From the NCBI GenBank assembly GCA_902810755.1, contig CADDYT010000018.1, forward strand, positions 1 to 59,794: a stretch of DNA of 59,794 nucleotides. The letters are read 5' to 3'. The stretch is from Chloroflexota bacterium. GTDB lineage: Bacteria; Chloroflexota; Ktedonobacteria; Ktedonobacterales; Ktedonobacteraceae. How positions within the stretch are numbered: the stretch's first letter is position 1; every line of letters begins with the position of its first letter. The position numbers were made by a program, and so were the translations under genes. The notes under the pieces are model-generated. The model did no database searches. It was not told the origin of the DNA and saw nothing but the letters and a program-made list of their open reading frames with translations. Shown here one piece after another: positions 51,399 through 59,794 of the stretch.

Positions 51399-53181
51399 AA
51401 ACATTCCTTTCTGCTGTTCGTTCTCTGCTCGAGTGCTTGACCAGCGAGCCTACTAGAAAATAGAGGAGCGGGAGACCGAAAATGAGTACCGGGAAATAGC
51501 TGGCAAGTGAGCGCCGGGTCACATCCATGAGCGGATAGACGAAAAGAGCGGTACCGGAGAGCAGCAGCACGGTGATGGTAAGAATATCAAGTCGACGCAT
51601 GACGACGATCCACAGCACCCAGAGGACAAACCAGGGCCAGAACCAGCCAGAGACGAGGAACAGGTAGGCAAGGATCGCGCCGCACCAGCTAGAGAGCAGC
51701 ACGTCAAAGCCGGGCAGGCTCGTCCTCAAGCCCGTGCTTCCAGAAGCCGCCGGAGCCTGTGGAGCGAGGCGCACGCGGCCAAAGAGATGCAGGTAGATCA
51801 GGGCGAAAATCACCGTCGCGGATCCGCGCAGGGTCAGATCGGCGGCGGCAACCGGCTGCATAATGGGCGGGAAGTGCGCCCAGCGCGCAACATCGCTGAA
51901 GAAGCCGCGCATAGGTTCCACCAGCACGCCGAGAGGGGAATGCACAAAGTGGGCCATGTCGATGGCCGAGGTAATGGCAAAGAAGGTCGTCCAGCCGCGC
52001 CAGAAGGGCAGGTAGACCAGGGCCATGCAGGCCAGCACGAAGCCCATACGCCAGCAGAAAGCCCAGACCGCGCGCGTGATATTGCGTTCCGTGCGCAGCG
52101 TAAACCAGACGAAAATCGGCGTGATAAGCAAGGCGACCAGATTGGCACTGGCCGCGAGACCAAAGATTGCCAGCACGAGCAGCCCGTAACCGGGCCGCTG
52201 CTGCCCCAGGATAGAGACAAAGACGGCCAGCAGAAGGAGAGTGAGCAAAACCCCTTCGTAGTGGCCCATGCCCGCGAGTTCGAGCAGGGCCAGCGGATTC
52301 CAGGCGTAGAGCAGCGTTCCCTGCAGGCGCTGTGCCGGGGCCACACGCCCAAGGATGAGCCAGAGCAGCAGGCAGTTGCACAGGTGAGAGAACAGCATCA
52401 CACCCTTGAACAGCAGCAAGGTGGCAACCGGGCCTGCATTCAGGCTGGCGCTCACTCCGATCAGCAGCGAGGTGATACAGAGCCAGAGCGGGCCGTAAAT
52501 GTTCGGCGCACTGCGCCCGGAGATGACCCAGCGCAGGTAGGGGTCGCCGGGAAACTGGAACGGCGCCGTATTGAGCGGGTCAAGGTGATAGATAGAAAGA
52601 ATGCGCCCCGAAAAGATGTAGGTGAACACATCATCGGAAAAGAGCCTGGGCAGGAAGAGCAGCGTTATGCCGAAGACGAGTGCGCCTGCCAGCAACAGGG
52701 CCAGCCAGCCCCGCTCAGCAGTATCTCCACTCAGCCTCACCCGCCTGACGACAATGATGGTCAGCGCATACACCCCGATCAGGGCCAGCAGGGTTGCGCC
52801 TAACAGCGCCGGGAAGGGCAGATTGTGGCTCGCATTCGACCATGCCTCTGGAAAGAGCCAGTGCGAGAGCGTGAGTGTCCACGGCCACGCAACCGACAGT
52901 GGCGTGGCAAATAGACGCAGGCGCGGCAGCGGCGTCAGCGCGAAGAGCAGCAGAAAGAGCAGCTCCAGCATAACACCGGCTAAAAGCATCGCCCATACCG
53001 GCCAGTGAAGCACGCCGCTTGCGCGCAGTAGTGCGGCGAGAGGGCGCCGCCGCATCAACTCGGGCGACTCCTGTGATCTGTCAGGTTTGATAGATAGGCG
53101 TCGGCCATGATCTGTCCCGGCCCGGCGAGATGATGGGGCCGTTTCAGGAGTATTGTGGGTATCAGGACCATGCGTCTTCAT
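51367..53181 (-). CDS. Polytopic GT-C fold glycosyltransferase (MptA/B- or GT87-like)
   Basis: 604 aa. A polar N-terminus of about 50 residues is followed by 12-14 membrane segments. The first large outer loop has FSDDVFTYIFSGRILSIYHLDPLN, with the acidic pair expected for polyprenyl-phosphate-sugar GT-C enzymes, then YGPLWLCIT and YAWNPLALLELAGMGHYEGVLL, patterns of the actinobacterial alpha-1,6-mannosyltransferases. It would transfer a lipid-linked hexose outside the membrane. Start ATG 53181 overlaps the purB stop as ATGA and the end overlaps idi. The exact sugar is inferred from distant similarity only. Confidence 0.85.
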   Translation of the reverse strand: MKTHGPDTHNTPETAPSSRRAGTDHGRRLSIKPDRSQESPELMRRRPLAALLRASGVLHWPVWAMLLAGVMLELLFLLLFALTPLPRLRLFATPLSVAWPWTLTLSHWLFPEAWSNASHNLPFPALLGATLLALIGVYALTIIVVRRVRLSGDTAERGWLALLLAGALVFGITLLFLPRLFSDDVFTYIFSGRILSIYHLDPLNTAPFQFPGDPYLRWVISGRSAPNIYGPLWLCITSLLIGVSASLNAGPVATLLLFKGVMLFSHLCNCLLLWLILGRVAPAQRLQGTLLYAWNPLALLELAGMGHYEGVLLTLLLLAVFVSILGQQRPGYGLLVLAIFGLAASANLVALLITPIFVWFTLRTERNITRAVWAFCWRMGFVLACMALVYLPFWRGWTTFFAITSAIDMAHFVHSPLGVLVEPMRGFFSDVARWAHFPPIMQPVAAADLTLRGSATVIFALIYLHLFGRVRLAPQAPAASGSTGLRTSLPGFDVLLSSWCGAILAYLFLVSGWFWPWFVLWVLWIVVMRRLDILTITVLLLSGTALFVYPLMDVTRRSLASYFPVLIFGLPLLYFLVGSLVKHSSRERTAERNVYDRRSQAAQD

Positions 53182-54488
53182 AAGCCAATCCGCGAAAAGG
53201 CGGTATCGATGTAGCGCGTATAATACTCCGTGCGCGTCAGTTCAGCCAGTTCGTCGGCGGTGAGGTATTCCATCACTTCCGGGTCCTTGCTCAGGGCTTC
53301 GAGCAGGGCGGGGCCAGCAACCGGACCTTTGCTGGCCATACTCCATACCTTTTTCGCGTTGCGCTGCACCATCTTGTAGGCATCCTGCCTGGCCACACCT
53401 TTGTCGATGAGCGCAAGCAGGATGCGCTGTGAGAAGATCAGGCCGCCGGTCATGTTCAGGTTTGTCAGCATACGTTCGGCATCGATCTGCAAGCCCCGGA
53501 TGACATCGGTAAAGATATGCAGCATGTAGTGTAGCAGGGTACAGCCATCCGGGATGATAATGCGTTCGGCGGAGGAGTGGCTGATGTCGCGTTCGTGCCA
53601 GAGGGCCACGTCTTCCATTGAGGTGACAGCGAAGCCGCGCAGGACGCGCGCGAGGCCGCAGATACGCTCGCACAGTTCCGGGTTGCGCTTGTGCGGCATA
53701 GCAGACGAGCCTTGCTGCCCACTGCCGAACGGCTCAAACGCCTCGCCGACCTCGGTACGCTGCAAATGGCGAATCTCCTGCGCCATCTTCTCCAGCGAAC
53801 TGCCGATCAGGGCCAGGGTGGTCATAAAATGCGCGTGGCGGTCGCGCTGCACGATCTGGCTGGAAACAGGGGCAACGCCGATACCCAGCTGCTCGCAGAC
53901 AAACTCCTCAATCTGCGGCGGCACCGTCGCGTGCGTGCCAACCGCGCCGGAGATCTTGCCCACCGTCACCTGCTCAAGCGCCGCCGCCAGCCGCTGCTGC
54001 CCCCGGCGCAGTTCATCGACCCACAGCGCCAGTTTGAGGCCAAAGGTCATCGGCTCGGCGTGGATGCCATGCGTGCGCCCCACCATCAATGTATATTTGT
54101 GCTGCACGGCCAGCGCGGCGACGGTATTGATCAATTCGTGCAGAGACTGGCTCAGCAGGGTACCTGCCTCTTTCAACTGCACCGCCAGCGTGGTATCGAG
54201 GACATCAGATGAGGTGAGGCCGAGGTGGATGAAGCGGCCTTCCGGGCCAAGCCGCTCCTGCACCGAACGCAGGAAGGAGATAACATCGTGATGTGTCTCC
54301 TTCTCGATCTCCTGCATGCGCCGCGAATCGTAACGGGCGCGGCGAATCTTCTGCATCGCCTCTTCCAGGATTACTCCCTCACGCACCCATCCCTCGCAAA
54401 CCAGCAGCTCCACCTGCAGCCAGATATCCGTTTTATGGGCAGCCGACCAGATGGCAGCCATCTCCGGCAACGTATAGCGTTCGATCAT
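53178..54488 (-). CDS. purB: Adenylosuccinate lyase
   Basis: 436 aa, the usual length of the short PurB form. Landmarks are RYTLPEMAAIWS at the N-terminus, HHDVISFLRSVQE, HLGLTSSDVLDTTLAVQL, GRTHGIHAEPMTFGLKLALW, and the fumarase/lyase signature GSSAMPHKRNPELCERI. It catalyses two steps of purine synthesis (SAICAR to AICAR and adenylosuccinate to AMP). It heads an operon with the GT-C glycosyltransferase and idi; the shared transcript looks like growth-linked co-expression rather than one pathway. Confidence 0.96.
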   Translation of the reverse strand: MIERYTLPEMAAIWSAAHKTDIWLQVELLVCEGWVREGVILEEAMQKIRRARYDSRRMQEIEKETHHDVISFLRSVQERLGPEGRFIHLGLTSSDVLDTTLAVQLKEAGTLLSQSLHELINTVAALAVQHKYTLMVGRTHGIHAEPMTFGLKLALWVDELRRGQQRLAAALEQVTVGKISGAVGTHATVPPQIEEFVCEQLGIGVAPVSSQIVQRDRHAHFMTTLALIGSSLEKMAQEIRHLQRTEVGEAFEPFGSGQQGSSAMPHKRNPELCERICGLARVLRGFAVTSMEDVALWHERDISHSSAERIIIPDGCTLLHYMLHIFTDVIRGLQIDAERMLTNLNMTGGLIFSQRILLALIDKGVARQDAYKMVQRNAKKVWSMASKGPVAGPALLEALSKDPEVMEYLTADELAELTRTEYYTRYIDTAFSRIGL

Positions 54489-54571
54489 GATAGCGAATGT
54501 GTTCCTTCCACATAAGCAATTTTCCCATGCTAGTGTACCACATTCGCGCCATAGAGGGAACGCAACAACGC

Positions 54572-55168
54572 TTAGCGCGCGCCTAGCTGGCGATGAACCT
54601 CGGCCATATCATAATAGATAGATTCGCGCACAATCTTGCCGTTTTCGCGCACCACGACGGTCACGCCATGGATGGAGAAAGGGCGACCGCTGGCGGGCAG
54701 GCCGGGGAAATCGCCTTTATGCGTCCCTGTGGCCGTCCATTCAACCGTCAACTGGTTGTCATGGACAATGCGATTGGTCACGGCGATCTGCACATCGGGA
54801 ATAGCCATCATCCCGTGCTGCTTGCGCTGCATAATCGCGGCGCGCCCAACAAAGGGAGCGGAGTACATGCTATCCTCAACGATCGCGTGGTCGGCATAAT
54901 CGTGGTGCAGGGCGTTGATATCGCCTGATTGCTGGTTCGCCAGGTGCTGATCGTGCAACTGCATCTGCTCATTCTCGGACTGTGAAGCCGGTGTGTGCGT
55001 CGCAGGCTTCACGGGCGTGGCGGCGCGATGCGTGGCGGCGATAATCGCGCCAATGCCACCTGCGGAGACACCCAGCGCGCCCAGCGCCTTGATTAAACGG
55101 CGGCGGGAGAACTTGCCCGACCGTACCGCATCCACCATCTGCGGAATCGTAAATCCGTCTTTTTCCAT
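54572..55168 (-). CDS. Tat-exported SnoaL/NTF2-like protein
   Basis: 198 aa from ATG 55168, with GAGGCGAGG upstream. Residues 18-45 look like a Tat signal (FSRRRLIKALGALGVSAGGIGAIIAA). The mature part, residues 70-195, has a SnoaL/ketosteroid-isomerase-like cone: QQSGDINALHHDYADHAIVEDSMY, FVGRAAIMQ, VTNRIVHDNQLTVEWTATGTHKGDF, GRPFSIHGVTVVVRENGKIVRESIYYD. Such folds hydrolyse, isomerise or just bind small hydrophobic molecules. Substrate unknown. Monocistronic. Confidence 0.82.
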   Translation of the reverse strand: MEKDGFTIPQMVDAVRSGKFSRRRLIKALGALGVSAGGIGAIIAATHRAATPVKPATHTPASQSENEQMQLHDQHLANQQSGDINALHHDYADHAIVEDSMYSAPFVGRAAIMQRKQHGMMAIPDVQIAVTNRIVHDNQLTVEWTATGTHKGDFPGLPASGRPFSIHGVTVVVRENGKIVRESIYYDMAEVHRQLGAR

Positions 55169-55394
55169 AGAACCTCGCCTCACTCAAAATACTGTATCGA
55201 TCAAAAACAACGTGTACTTCTAATACTTCCAGCTTAAAAGAAGCCTGCCTCGTAGTATTCTCGCCACCTGTCCCTTATTCTACCCCGCTCCTCTGCGTTT
55301 TCTGGTTACGCTCCGGTTAAGAAAGCAGCATAAATTGGCATCTATGGTTGTAGTTTTAACACTGAGGCACTACTCCCCGGATTCACCGGCAAGC

Positions 55395-55432
55395 GGTTAT
55401 GAAACTTGTTCAAATTACAGCATTTCATAACC
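55395..55432. promoter_or_regulatory. Inverted repeat upstream of the PQQ-propeller gene
   Basis: GGTTATGAAA (55395-55404) and TTTCATAACC (55423-55432) form perfect 10-base arms with an 18-base loop, and a related GATCATAACTGTTTCA follows. It lies 92 bases before the ATG in an AT-rich region (55169-55523) that holds no gene. It may be an operator. Confidence 0.45.
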
Positions 55433-55523
55433 AGATCATAACTGTTTCACAACATAAGCATGATACATATCGATAATAATTGATGGACAGCATCCTTTTC
55501 AGGAGGAAGGGAGAAGACAGGAA

Positions 55524-56960
55524 ATGGAGCAAAGAGATGAAGGGGCCAGGAGGATGTCTGGCATAAGGCGGTATTCCAGGCATGCAATAGCGGTCACCGG
55601 GGGATTAGTGCTGATAGCCGTTCTCATTTTTGGCCCTCTGCGTAACGCGCCCGCTGCCGGAACGACTACAACCACATGGCCGACCTATCTGGCGAATAAC
55701 GCGCATACCTCCTTTAATGGAGCAGAAACGGTCATCAATCCCACGACGGCTCCCGGTTTGAAGCTATTGTGGGTGCATGCATTGAAAAGCTACACCGATA
55801 GAATCACGACGCAGCCCATCATTGCCAACGGTATGGTGTACTGGGGATCATGGGATGGCCGGGAACACGCCTCGCGCCTCTCTGACGGCACCGATGTCTG
55901 GACGGCCAATCTGGGCCAGACGCAAGATTGCCGGGGCGGCAATCTGGGCGTCCTCAGCACGGCAACCATCGCCACCGTCTCTATCGGCGGCACATCACGG
56001 GTGGTCGATTTTGTGGGTGGGGGGAATAACAACCTCTACGCGCTCAATGCGAACACCGGCGCAGTTCTCTGGCACACGCAGCTTGGCGCGCCGCCCGCTT
56101 CCTTCCTCTATAGCTCGCCCACCGTGTATAACGGCAGCGTCTATATTGGCGTATCTGGAAACGATGATTGCCAGCGCACGCAGGGGCAACTGGTGCAGGT
56201 CGATGCCAGCACCGGAGCCGTGCAGAACACCTTCGATGTCGTGCCGCCAGGCTGTCTGGGGGGCAGCGTCTGGACATCACCGACGATCAATGAAAGCGCC
56301 GGCATCCTGTACTTCTCGACGGCGGAAAAGTCTACCTGCGCGCAAACCGAGACAATGGCAACCTCACTGATCGCTGTGCATGCCTCAGACCTCTCACTGA
56401 TAGGTTCGTGGCAGGTTCCTAAAAAGCAGCAGATCGCCGACGGCGATTTCGGCGCTTCGCCAACGCTGTTTCAGGCAACCATCGGCGGCGTTGTACATCA
56501 GATGGTTGGCCTCTCAAATAAGAGCGGCATTTACTATGCCTTTGATCAGAGCAACGTTTCGGCGGGGCCGCTCTGGCAGGTGCGCCTGGCAACCGCGCCG
56601 GGGCCAAGCACCGCCTCCAGCGCCTGGGACGGCCAGTATCTCTACGTCGCCGCCGGTCCCATTACGGCCAATGATACAACGTGTCCCGGCAACCTGTGGA
56701 AATTAAATCCTGCCGATGGTACATCCCTCTGGCATACCTGCTTGAGCTTCGATGCACGCGGCGGCATCGTTGTTGTACCGGGGCTAATCGAAGTGCCAAC
56801 CGGCACAACCTTTGTCGTCATCGACGCCTCGAACGGAAATCAGCTCTTCAGCTATCAGGATAACGGGAAACGCTCAAACTTTGAAGGGCCGGGCAGTATT
56901 GTCAATGGCGTTCTCTACCAGGGGAACACCGACGGCAAACTTTATGCCTTTGCCCCATAG
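55524..56960 (+). CDS. Secreted PQQ-like beta-propeller protein
   Basis: 478 aa. The signal peptide or anchor is at residues 21-45 (HAIAVTGGLVLIAVLIFGPL, then AAG). The rest is a quinoprotein-type beta-propeller with blades such as NNLYALNANTGAVLWHTQLG, QLVQVDASTGAVQNTF, LWKLNPADGTSLWHTC, VVIDASNGNQLFSY and DGKLYAFAP. Four or more cysteines (QDCRGG, DDCQRT, GCLGG, STCAQT) could form disulfides outside the cell. No dehydrogenase active-site residues are evident, so a structural or binding role is as likely as PQQ catalysis. It stands 168 bases before a second propeller protein on the same strand. Confidence 0.85.
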   Translation: MEQRDEGARRMSGIRRYSRHAIAVTGGLVLIAVLIFGPLRNAPAAGTTTTTWPTYLANNAHTSFNGAETVINPTTAPGLKLLWVHALKSYTDRITTQPIIANGMVYWGSWDGREHASRLSDGTDVWTANLGQTQDCRGGNLGVLSTATIATVSIGGTSRVVDFVGGGNNNLYALNANTGAVLWHTQLGAPPASFLYSSPTVYNGSVYIGVSGNDDCQRTQGQLVQVDASTGAVQNTFDVVPPGCLGGSVWTSPTINESAGILYFSTAEKSTCAQTETMATSLIAVHASDLSLIGSWQVPKKQQIADGDFGASPTLFQATIGGVVHQMVGLSNKSGIYYAFDQSNVSAGPLWQVRLATAPGPSTASSAWDGQYLYVAAGPITANDTTCPGNLWKLNPADGTSLWHTCLSFDARGGIVVVPGLIEVPTGTTFVVIDASNGNQLFSYQDNGKRSNFEGPGSIVNGVLYQGNTDGKLYAFAP

Positions 56961-57128
56961 TTTCCATCCCGAACGAGAGATCGGTAGAGAACGCGGTTCT
57001 TGCCCCTTCCGTATGGGAAAGAATACCATGAAACGCGAAAAAGGTAAATGCATAGGCAATAGTTTCCTGACAGGCGATGCAGGTAGCTCCATTGCGAGCG
57101 TATAAAGATTTGGAGAAAGAGAGAGTGC

Positions 57129-59759
57129 ATGGGTAAGCAGACAGATCGACAGACGCTATCGATCCCTCTTCTATTGAGAAGCAAGCGGGTCATCTCATTG
57201 CTTGCGTTGCTGGTTATAGTTGCGGCGGGCATCGGGGGCGTCTTTGCGCTTCCACACCCCCATGCTGCTCAGGCAGCCGGAGCCACACTGACAGTTGGTC
57301 CCACATCAGGCCCGTATACCAATCGCGACGACCAGGCACCTATCAACGTCTACGGCTCCCACTATGGGGCCAACGAGACCGTCAAGGTCTACTGGAACTA
57401 TACGGGACCCAACACAGGGACGCTGGTAGATACCGTGACGGCAAACAGCAAGGGCAACTTCACAACCAACTTCCTCTACCAGCTGGGGGCCGCAGGTACC
57501 TATACCATCGCCGGTATTGGCCAGACCTCCGGTGATGTCGCGACCGCCCAGTTCACGCTCTATCCCGACCTGTACGAGCGACCGCAGGCAGGCGGGCCAT
57601 CTTCAAGCACCGTCTTCTCCGGCTTCGCCTTTGCCGCCGGCGAGCAGGTCAAAATCTACTGGAACTATCGCGGCCCCGGCACCGGGACGTTGCTGACAAC
57701 AGCCACCGGCGATTCGACCGGTTCCTTCACAGCGACCGCGAATATTCCCGCCAATGTCACCCCCGGCACGTACCCCATCGGGGCAGTGGGCCAGAGCAGC
57801 AATCTCAAGGCGAAGTATTTTTTCATCGTCTATACGCCCACACTCATGCTTGCGCCCGTAAGCGGCGCGCCGAAAACCAACCTGACGGTCAGTGCCTACG
57901 GATTTACCGGCTCCGAAAACGTCCAGATTTTCTGGGGCGGCCAGGCCACGCCGCTGACTACCGCTGCTACTACTGAGTTTGGCTACCTGCCGCCAACCAC
58001 CATCACCGTTCCCGGTCGCGCCACGCCGGGAACGTACAATGTCAAAGTGGTAGGAGAAAGTAGCCATATCACCGTCAAAAGCACTTTTACTATTGTCGCG
58101 CCCGCTATCACTCTTAGCTCCACAACCGGGCCGGTGGGAACGCAGGTCACGCTGAACGGTCAGGGATACACACCCGGCGAGAGGGTACATATCCTCTGGA
58201 ATTACACCGGCCCCGGCACAGGCACCGATGTTGCCGATGTCACAGCCGGGTATTCAGGCCTGATCCAGGCCAGTTTCTCTGTACCTGCCGCCACAACAGC
58301 AGCGTATAATGTGGCAGCCGTTGGCGCAAGCAGCGGTCGCACGAGCCAGCAGCAGTTCACCCTTGCGCAGGGTCTGGCAGCCAGCCCGGCCAGCAATTCA
58401 CCGGGACTGAAGACCACCATCTCCGGCACCGGCTTTCAGGCCAACGAGACGGTCAATTACTACTGGGATAGCACCTCTGGCCTCCATCTAGGCAAGAACA
58501 GCGCCGATGGCAATGGGAATATCAGCAAGAATATCACCATCCCCACCGACGCCACCCCCGGCACTCACAGCGTGATTGCGGTAGGACACGCGAGCGGAAC
58601 TTCGTTCACTGCCCAGGTCACGGTCAATACAGACTGGGGAGACTTCGGCTTCGATCCCGCCCATCACCGCCAGAACTTCTACGAACACACGCTCAGCGCC
58701 AGCAATGCCAGCCAGCTCAAATTGAAGTGGACGGCGACCACCGCAAACGGATTGAAAAGCTCGCCAGTCTATGCAAACGGCGTTGTCTATATAGGGGGTA
58801 TGGACGGCACGCTGAACGCCTATGACGCGACAACGGGCGCGCTGAAATGGCAGTTTAATTGCCAGTGCATCTTCCGCAACTTCTCATCTCCCCTGGTGGA
58901 TGCCGCTAACAACCTGGTCTTCTTTGACACCGATGGCTACGCCGATGAAGGTATCCCTTCGCCCGTCTATGCGCTGGATACGCAGACCGGGAAGTTGAAG
59001 TGGTCGATGATTCTCCCCTGGCATACCGTTGGCTTCCCCACCTTAGCCTTCAACACCATCTATACTGGCACCTCCCACCTCGATCATGGCGCCTGCGCTC
59101 TGTATGCCCTGGACGAACTCACCGGCCACATGAACTGGCAGTACGAGCAAAATGCCGGATTCTGGGGCGCCGTTGGTGTGGACATCGCGAAGCAGTGGGT
59201 CTTCACCGGCATCGGGAACCCGGTCTCCACAATCGTCGCCTTGAATGCTTTCACCGGCGCAGTGATCTGGGCCACTCCCATCCCTCAATACGGTCCTGAT
59301 GATGATGTCGGTTCCAGCATTGCTGTCGACAACGGTCTGGTCTACACCAGCAGCAAAAACGGCTTCGTCTACGGCCTAAACGAAAATACCGGAGCCATCG
59401 TCTGGTCATCGCCGGCAGGGCCGCAAAGCGATGGCAATATCTCCTCGGAGGTCGTCTCGGACGCGGGCATTCTGTACGTGGGGTCTATCGATAAATCCCT
59501 CTACGCCTTTAACTCTACCACAGGCGCGCTGTTGTGGCGCTATACGACGGGGCGCACAATCATGAGTACCCCGGCCATAGCCAACGGCGTCGTCTACTTC
59601 GCCTCCTTCGACCAGAAAATTTACGCTCTGGATGCTAATACCGGCGCGCTGCTCTGGAGCTACACCACCGGCGGAGCTTCCTTCTCCTCCCCCGTTGTCG
59701 TCAACGGCTGGCTCTACTGCGGCTCCTCTGACGGCAAACTCTACGCCTTTAGCCTGTAG
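57129..59759 (+). CDS. Large secreted protein with five Ig-like repeats and a PQQ-like propeller
   Basis: 876 aa. A signal segment (residues 23-50, ISLLALLVIVAAGIGGVFAL) precedes five Ig/IPT-like repeats of about 90-95 residues. Each has a V-x-[VI]-x-W core; three carry W-N-Y-[TR]-G-P-x-T-G-T, and all have a G-T-Y/H-x-[IV]-x-[AV]-x-G end. From about residue 505 a propeller follows with repeated blades (VYIGGMDGTLNAYDATTGALKW, FVYGLNENTGAIVWS, LYVGSIDKSLYAFNSTTGALLW, IYALDANTGALLWSY), ending DGKLYAFSL like the gene upstream. Likely a cell-surface adhesion or scaffold protein. GAGAGAG precedes ATG 57129. Confidence 0.87.
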   Translation: MGKQTDRQTLSIPLLLRSKRVISLLALLVIVAAGIGGVFALPHPHAAQAAGATLTVGPTSGPYTNRDDQAPINVYGSHYGANETVKVYWNYTGPNTGTLVDTVTANSKGNFTTNFLYQLGAAGTYTIAGIGQTSGDVATAQFTLYPDLYERPQAGGPSSSTVFSGFAFAAGEQVKIYWNYRGPGTGTLLTTATGDSTGSFTATANIPANVTPGTYPIGAVGQSSNLKAKYFFIVYTPTLMLAPVSGAPKTNLTVSAYGFTGSENVQIFWGGQATPLTTAATTEFGYLPPTTITVPGRATPGTYNVKVVGESSHITVKSTFTIVAPAITLSSTTGPVGTQVTLNGQGYTPGERVHILWNYTGPGTGTDVADVTAGYSGLIQASFSVPAATTAAYNVAAVGASSGRTSQQQFTLAQGLAASPASNSPGLKTTISGTGFQANETVNYYWDSTSGLHLGKNSADGNGNISKNITIPTDATPGTHSVIAVGHASGTSFTAQVTVNTDWGDFGFDPAHHRQNFYEHTLSASNASQLKLKWTATTANGLKSSPVYANGVVYIGGMDGTLNAYDATTGALKWQFNCQCIFRNFSSPLVDAANNLVFFDTDGYADEGIPSPVYALDTQTGKLKWSMILPWHTVGFPTLAFNTIYTGTSHLDHGACALYALDELTGHMNWQYEQNAGFWGAVGVDIAKQWVFTGIGNPVSTIVALNAFTGAVIWATPIPQYGPDDDVGSSIAVDNGLVYTSSKNGFVYGLNENTGAIVWSSPAGPQSDGNISSEVVSDAGILYVGSIDKSLYAFNSTTGALLWRYTTGRTIMSTPAIANGVVYFASFDQKIYALDANTGALLWSYTTGGASFSSPVVVNGWLYCGSSDGKLYAFSL

Positions 59760-59771
59760 AAGGGGCGCAGA

Positions 59772-59794
59772 CAGGCCACCCCTGGCGGGTGGCC
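59772..59794 (+). repeat. Family A repeat, cut by the window end
   Basis: CAGGCCACCCCTGG followed by CGGGTGGCC, a hairpin-forming copy (GGCCACCC/GGGTGGCC) 12 bases past the last stop codon. It continues beyond the window. Confidence 0.7.

Noticed and set aside
56961..57128. Possible riboswitch between the two propeller genes
   Set aside because: Fragments look loosely like a c-di-GMP-I leader (GGTAAA, GGTAGC), but the conserved core GACGCAAAGC and a consistent fold are missing.
1..59794. Prophage, insertion sequence or integrative element
   Set aside because: No transposase, integrase or phage structural genes were found; the only tRNA gene shows no adjacent att-like repeat or integrase.

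Overview
This is a gene-dense chromosomal segment of GC-rich bacterial DNA with no rRNA, phage or transposase genes. Gene content fits a Chloroflexota bacterium, most likely of the Ktedonobacteria type. The signs are many GT9 glycosyltransferases, large secreted PQQ-propeller/Ig-like proteins, ECF sigma/anti-sigma and Ser/Thr kinase signalling, a type 2 IPP isomerase and bS21. The lineage is an inference from gene families, not a phylogenetic result.

1-12.2 kb: a tightly overlapping minus-strand operon (gmhA, gmhB, hldE, three GT9 heptosyltransferase-like genes, a GT4 gene) encodes synthesis and transfer of ADP-heptose. A divergent plus-strand GT9 and a frameshifted GT4 gene follow, then an S1-domain protein with an unknown partner. 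12.5-18.7 kb: housekeeping and carbohydrate enzymes on the minus strand (M32 carboxypeptidase, Gfo/Idh oxidoreductase, GH92 mannosidase, methyltransferase). 18.9-22.7 kb: a three-gene signalling operon made of a triple-PAS protein, a histidine kinase with a repeated His-containing coiled coil, and a receiver-kinase hybrid. 22.7-26.4 kb: an XRE regulator plus a (p)ppGpp synthetase with a degenerate hydrolase domain, opposite a sigma-like gene across a palindrome-rich intergenic region.

26.6-39.3 kb: tRNA-Arg(TCT), a solitary sufB, an AT-richer DarG-like macrodomain gene, a kinase-pseudokinase protein, an acyltransferase, an ECF sigma factor with its anti-sigma factor, a TlpA thioredoxin, an HtrA lipoprotein protease and a TPR protein. 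39.3-42.2 kb: a minus-strand operon of an HD protein, two small membrane proteins that together look like one split Cas4-type nuclease, and a TIGR00300/LOR-SDH protein. 42.5-47.8 kb: a zinc-ribbon protein with bS21, then an enolase-superfamily epimerase and a DUF1611 protein (a likely DgcA/DgcN D-glutamate pair). These flank a protoglobin, a hydrolase and a Cys-rich MarR regulator whose promoter shares a palindrome with the protoglobin promoter.

48-60 kb: remnants of a ParDE toxin-antitoxin pair, a small membrane protein, mobA, a cluster of dispersed palindromic repeats, a purB / GT-C glycosyltransferase / idi operon, a Tat-exported SnoaL-like protein and two secreted PQQ-propeller proteins. 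Two dispersed extragenic repeat families recur between genes across the window. The best candidates for new biology are the split membrane Cas4-like pair with its HD partner, the Cys-MarR/protoglobin circuit, the His-repeat coiled-coil kinase and the macrodomain-HhH protein.
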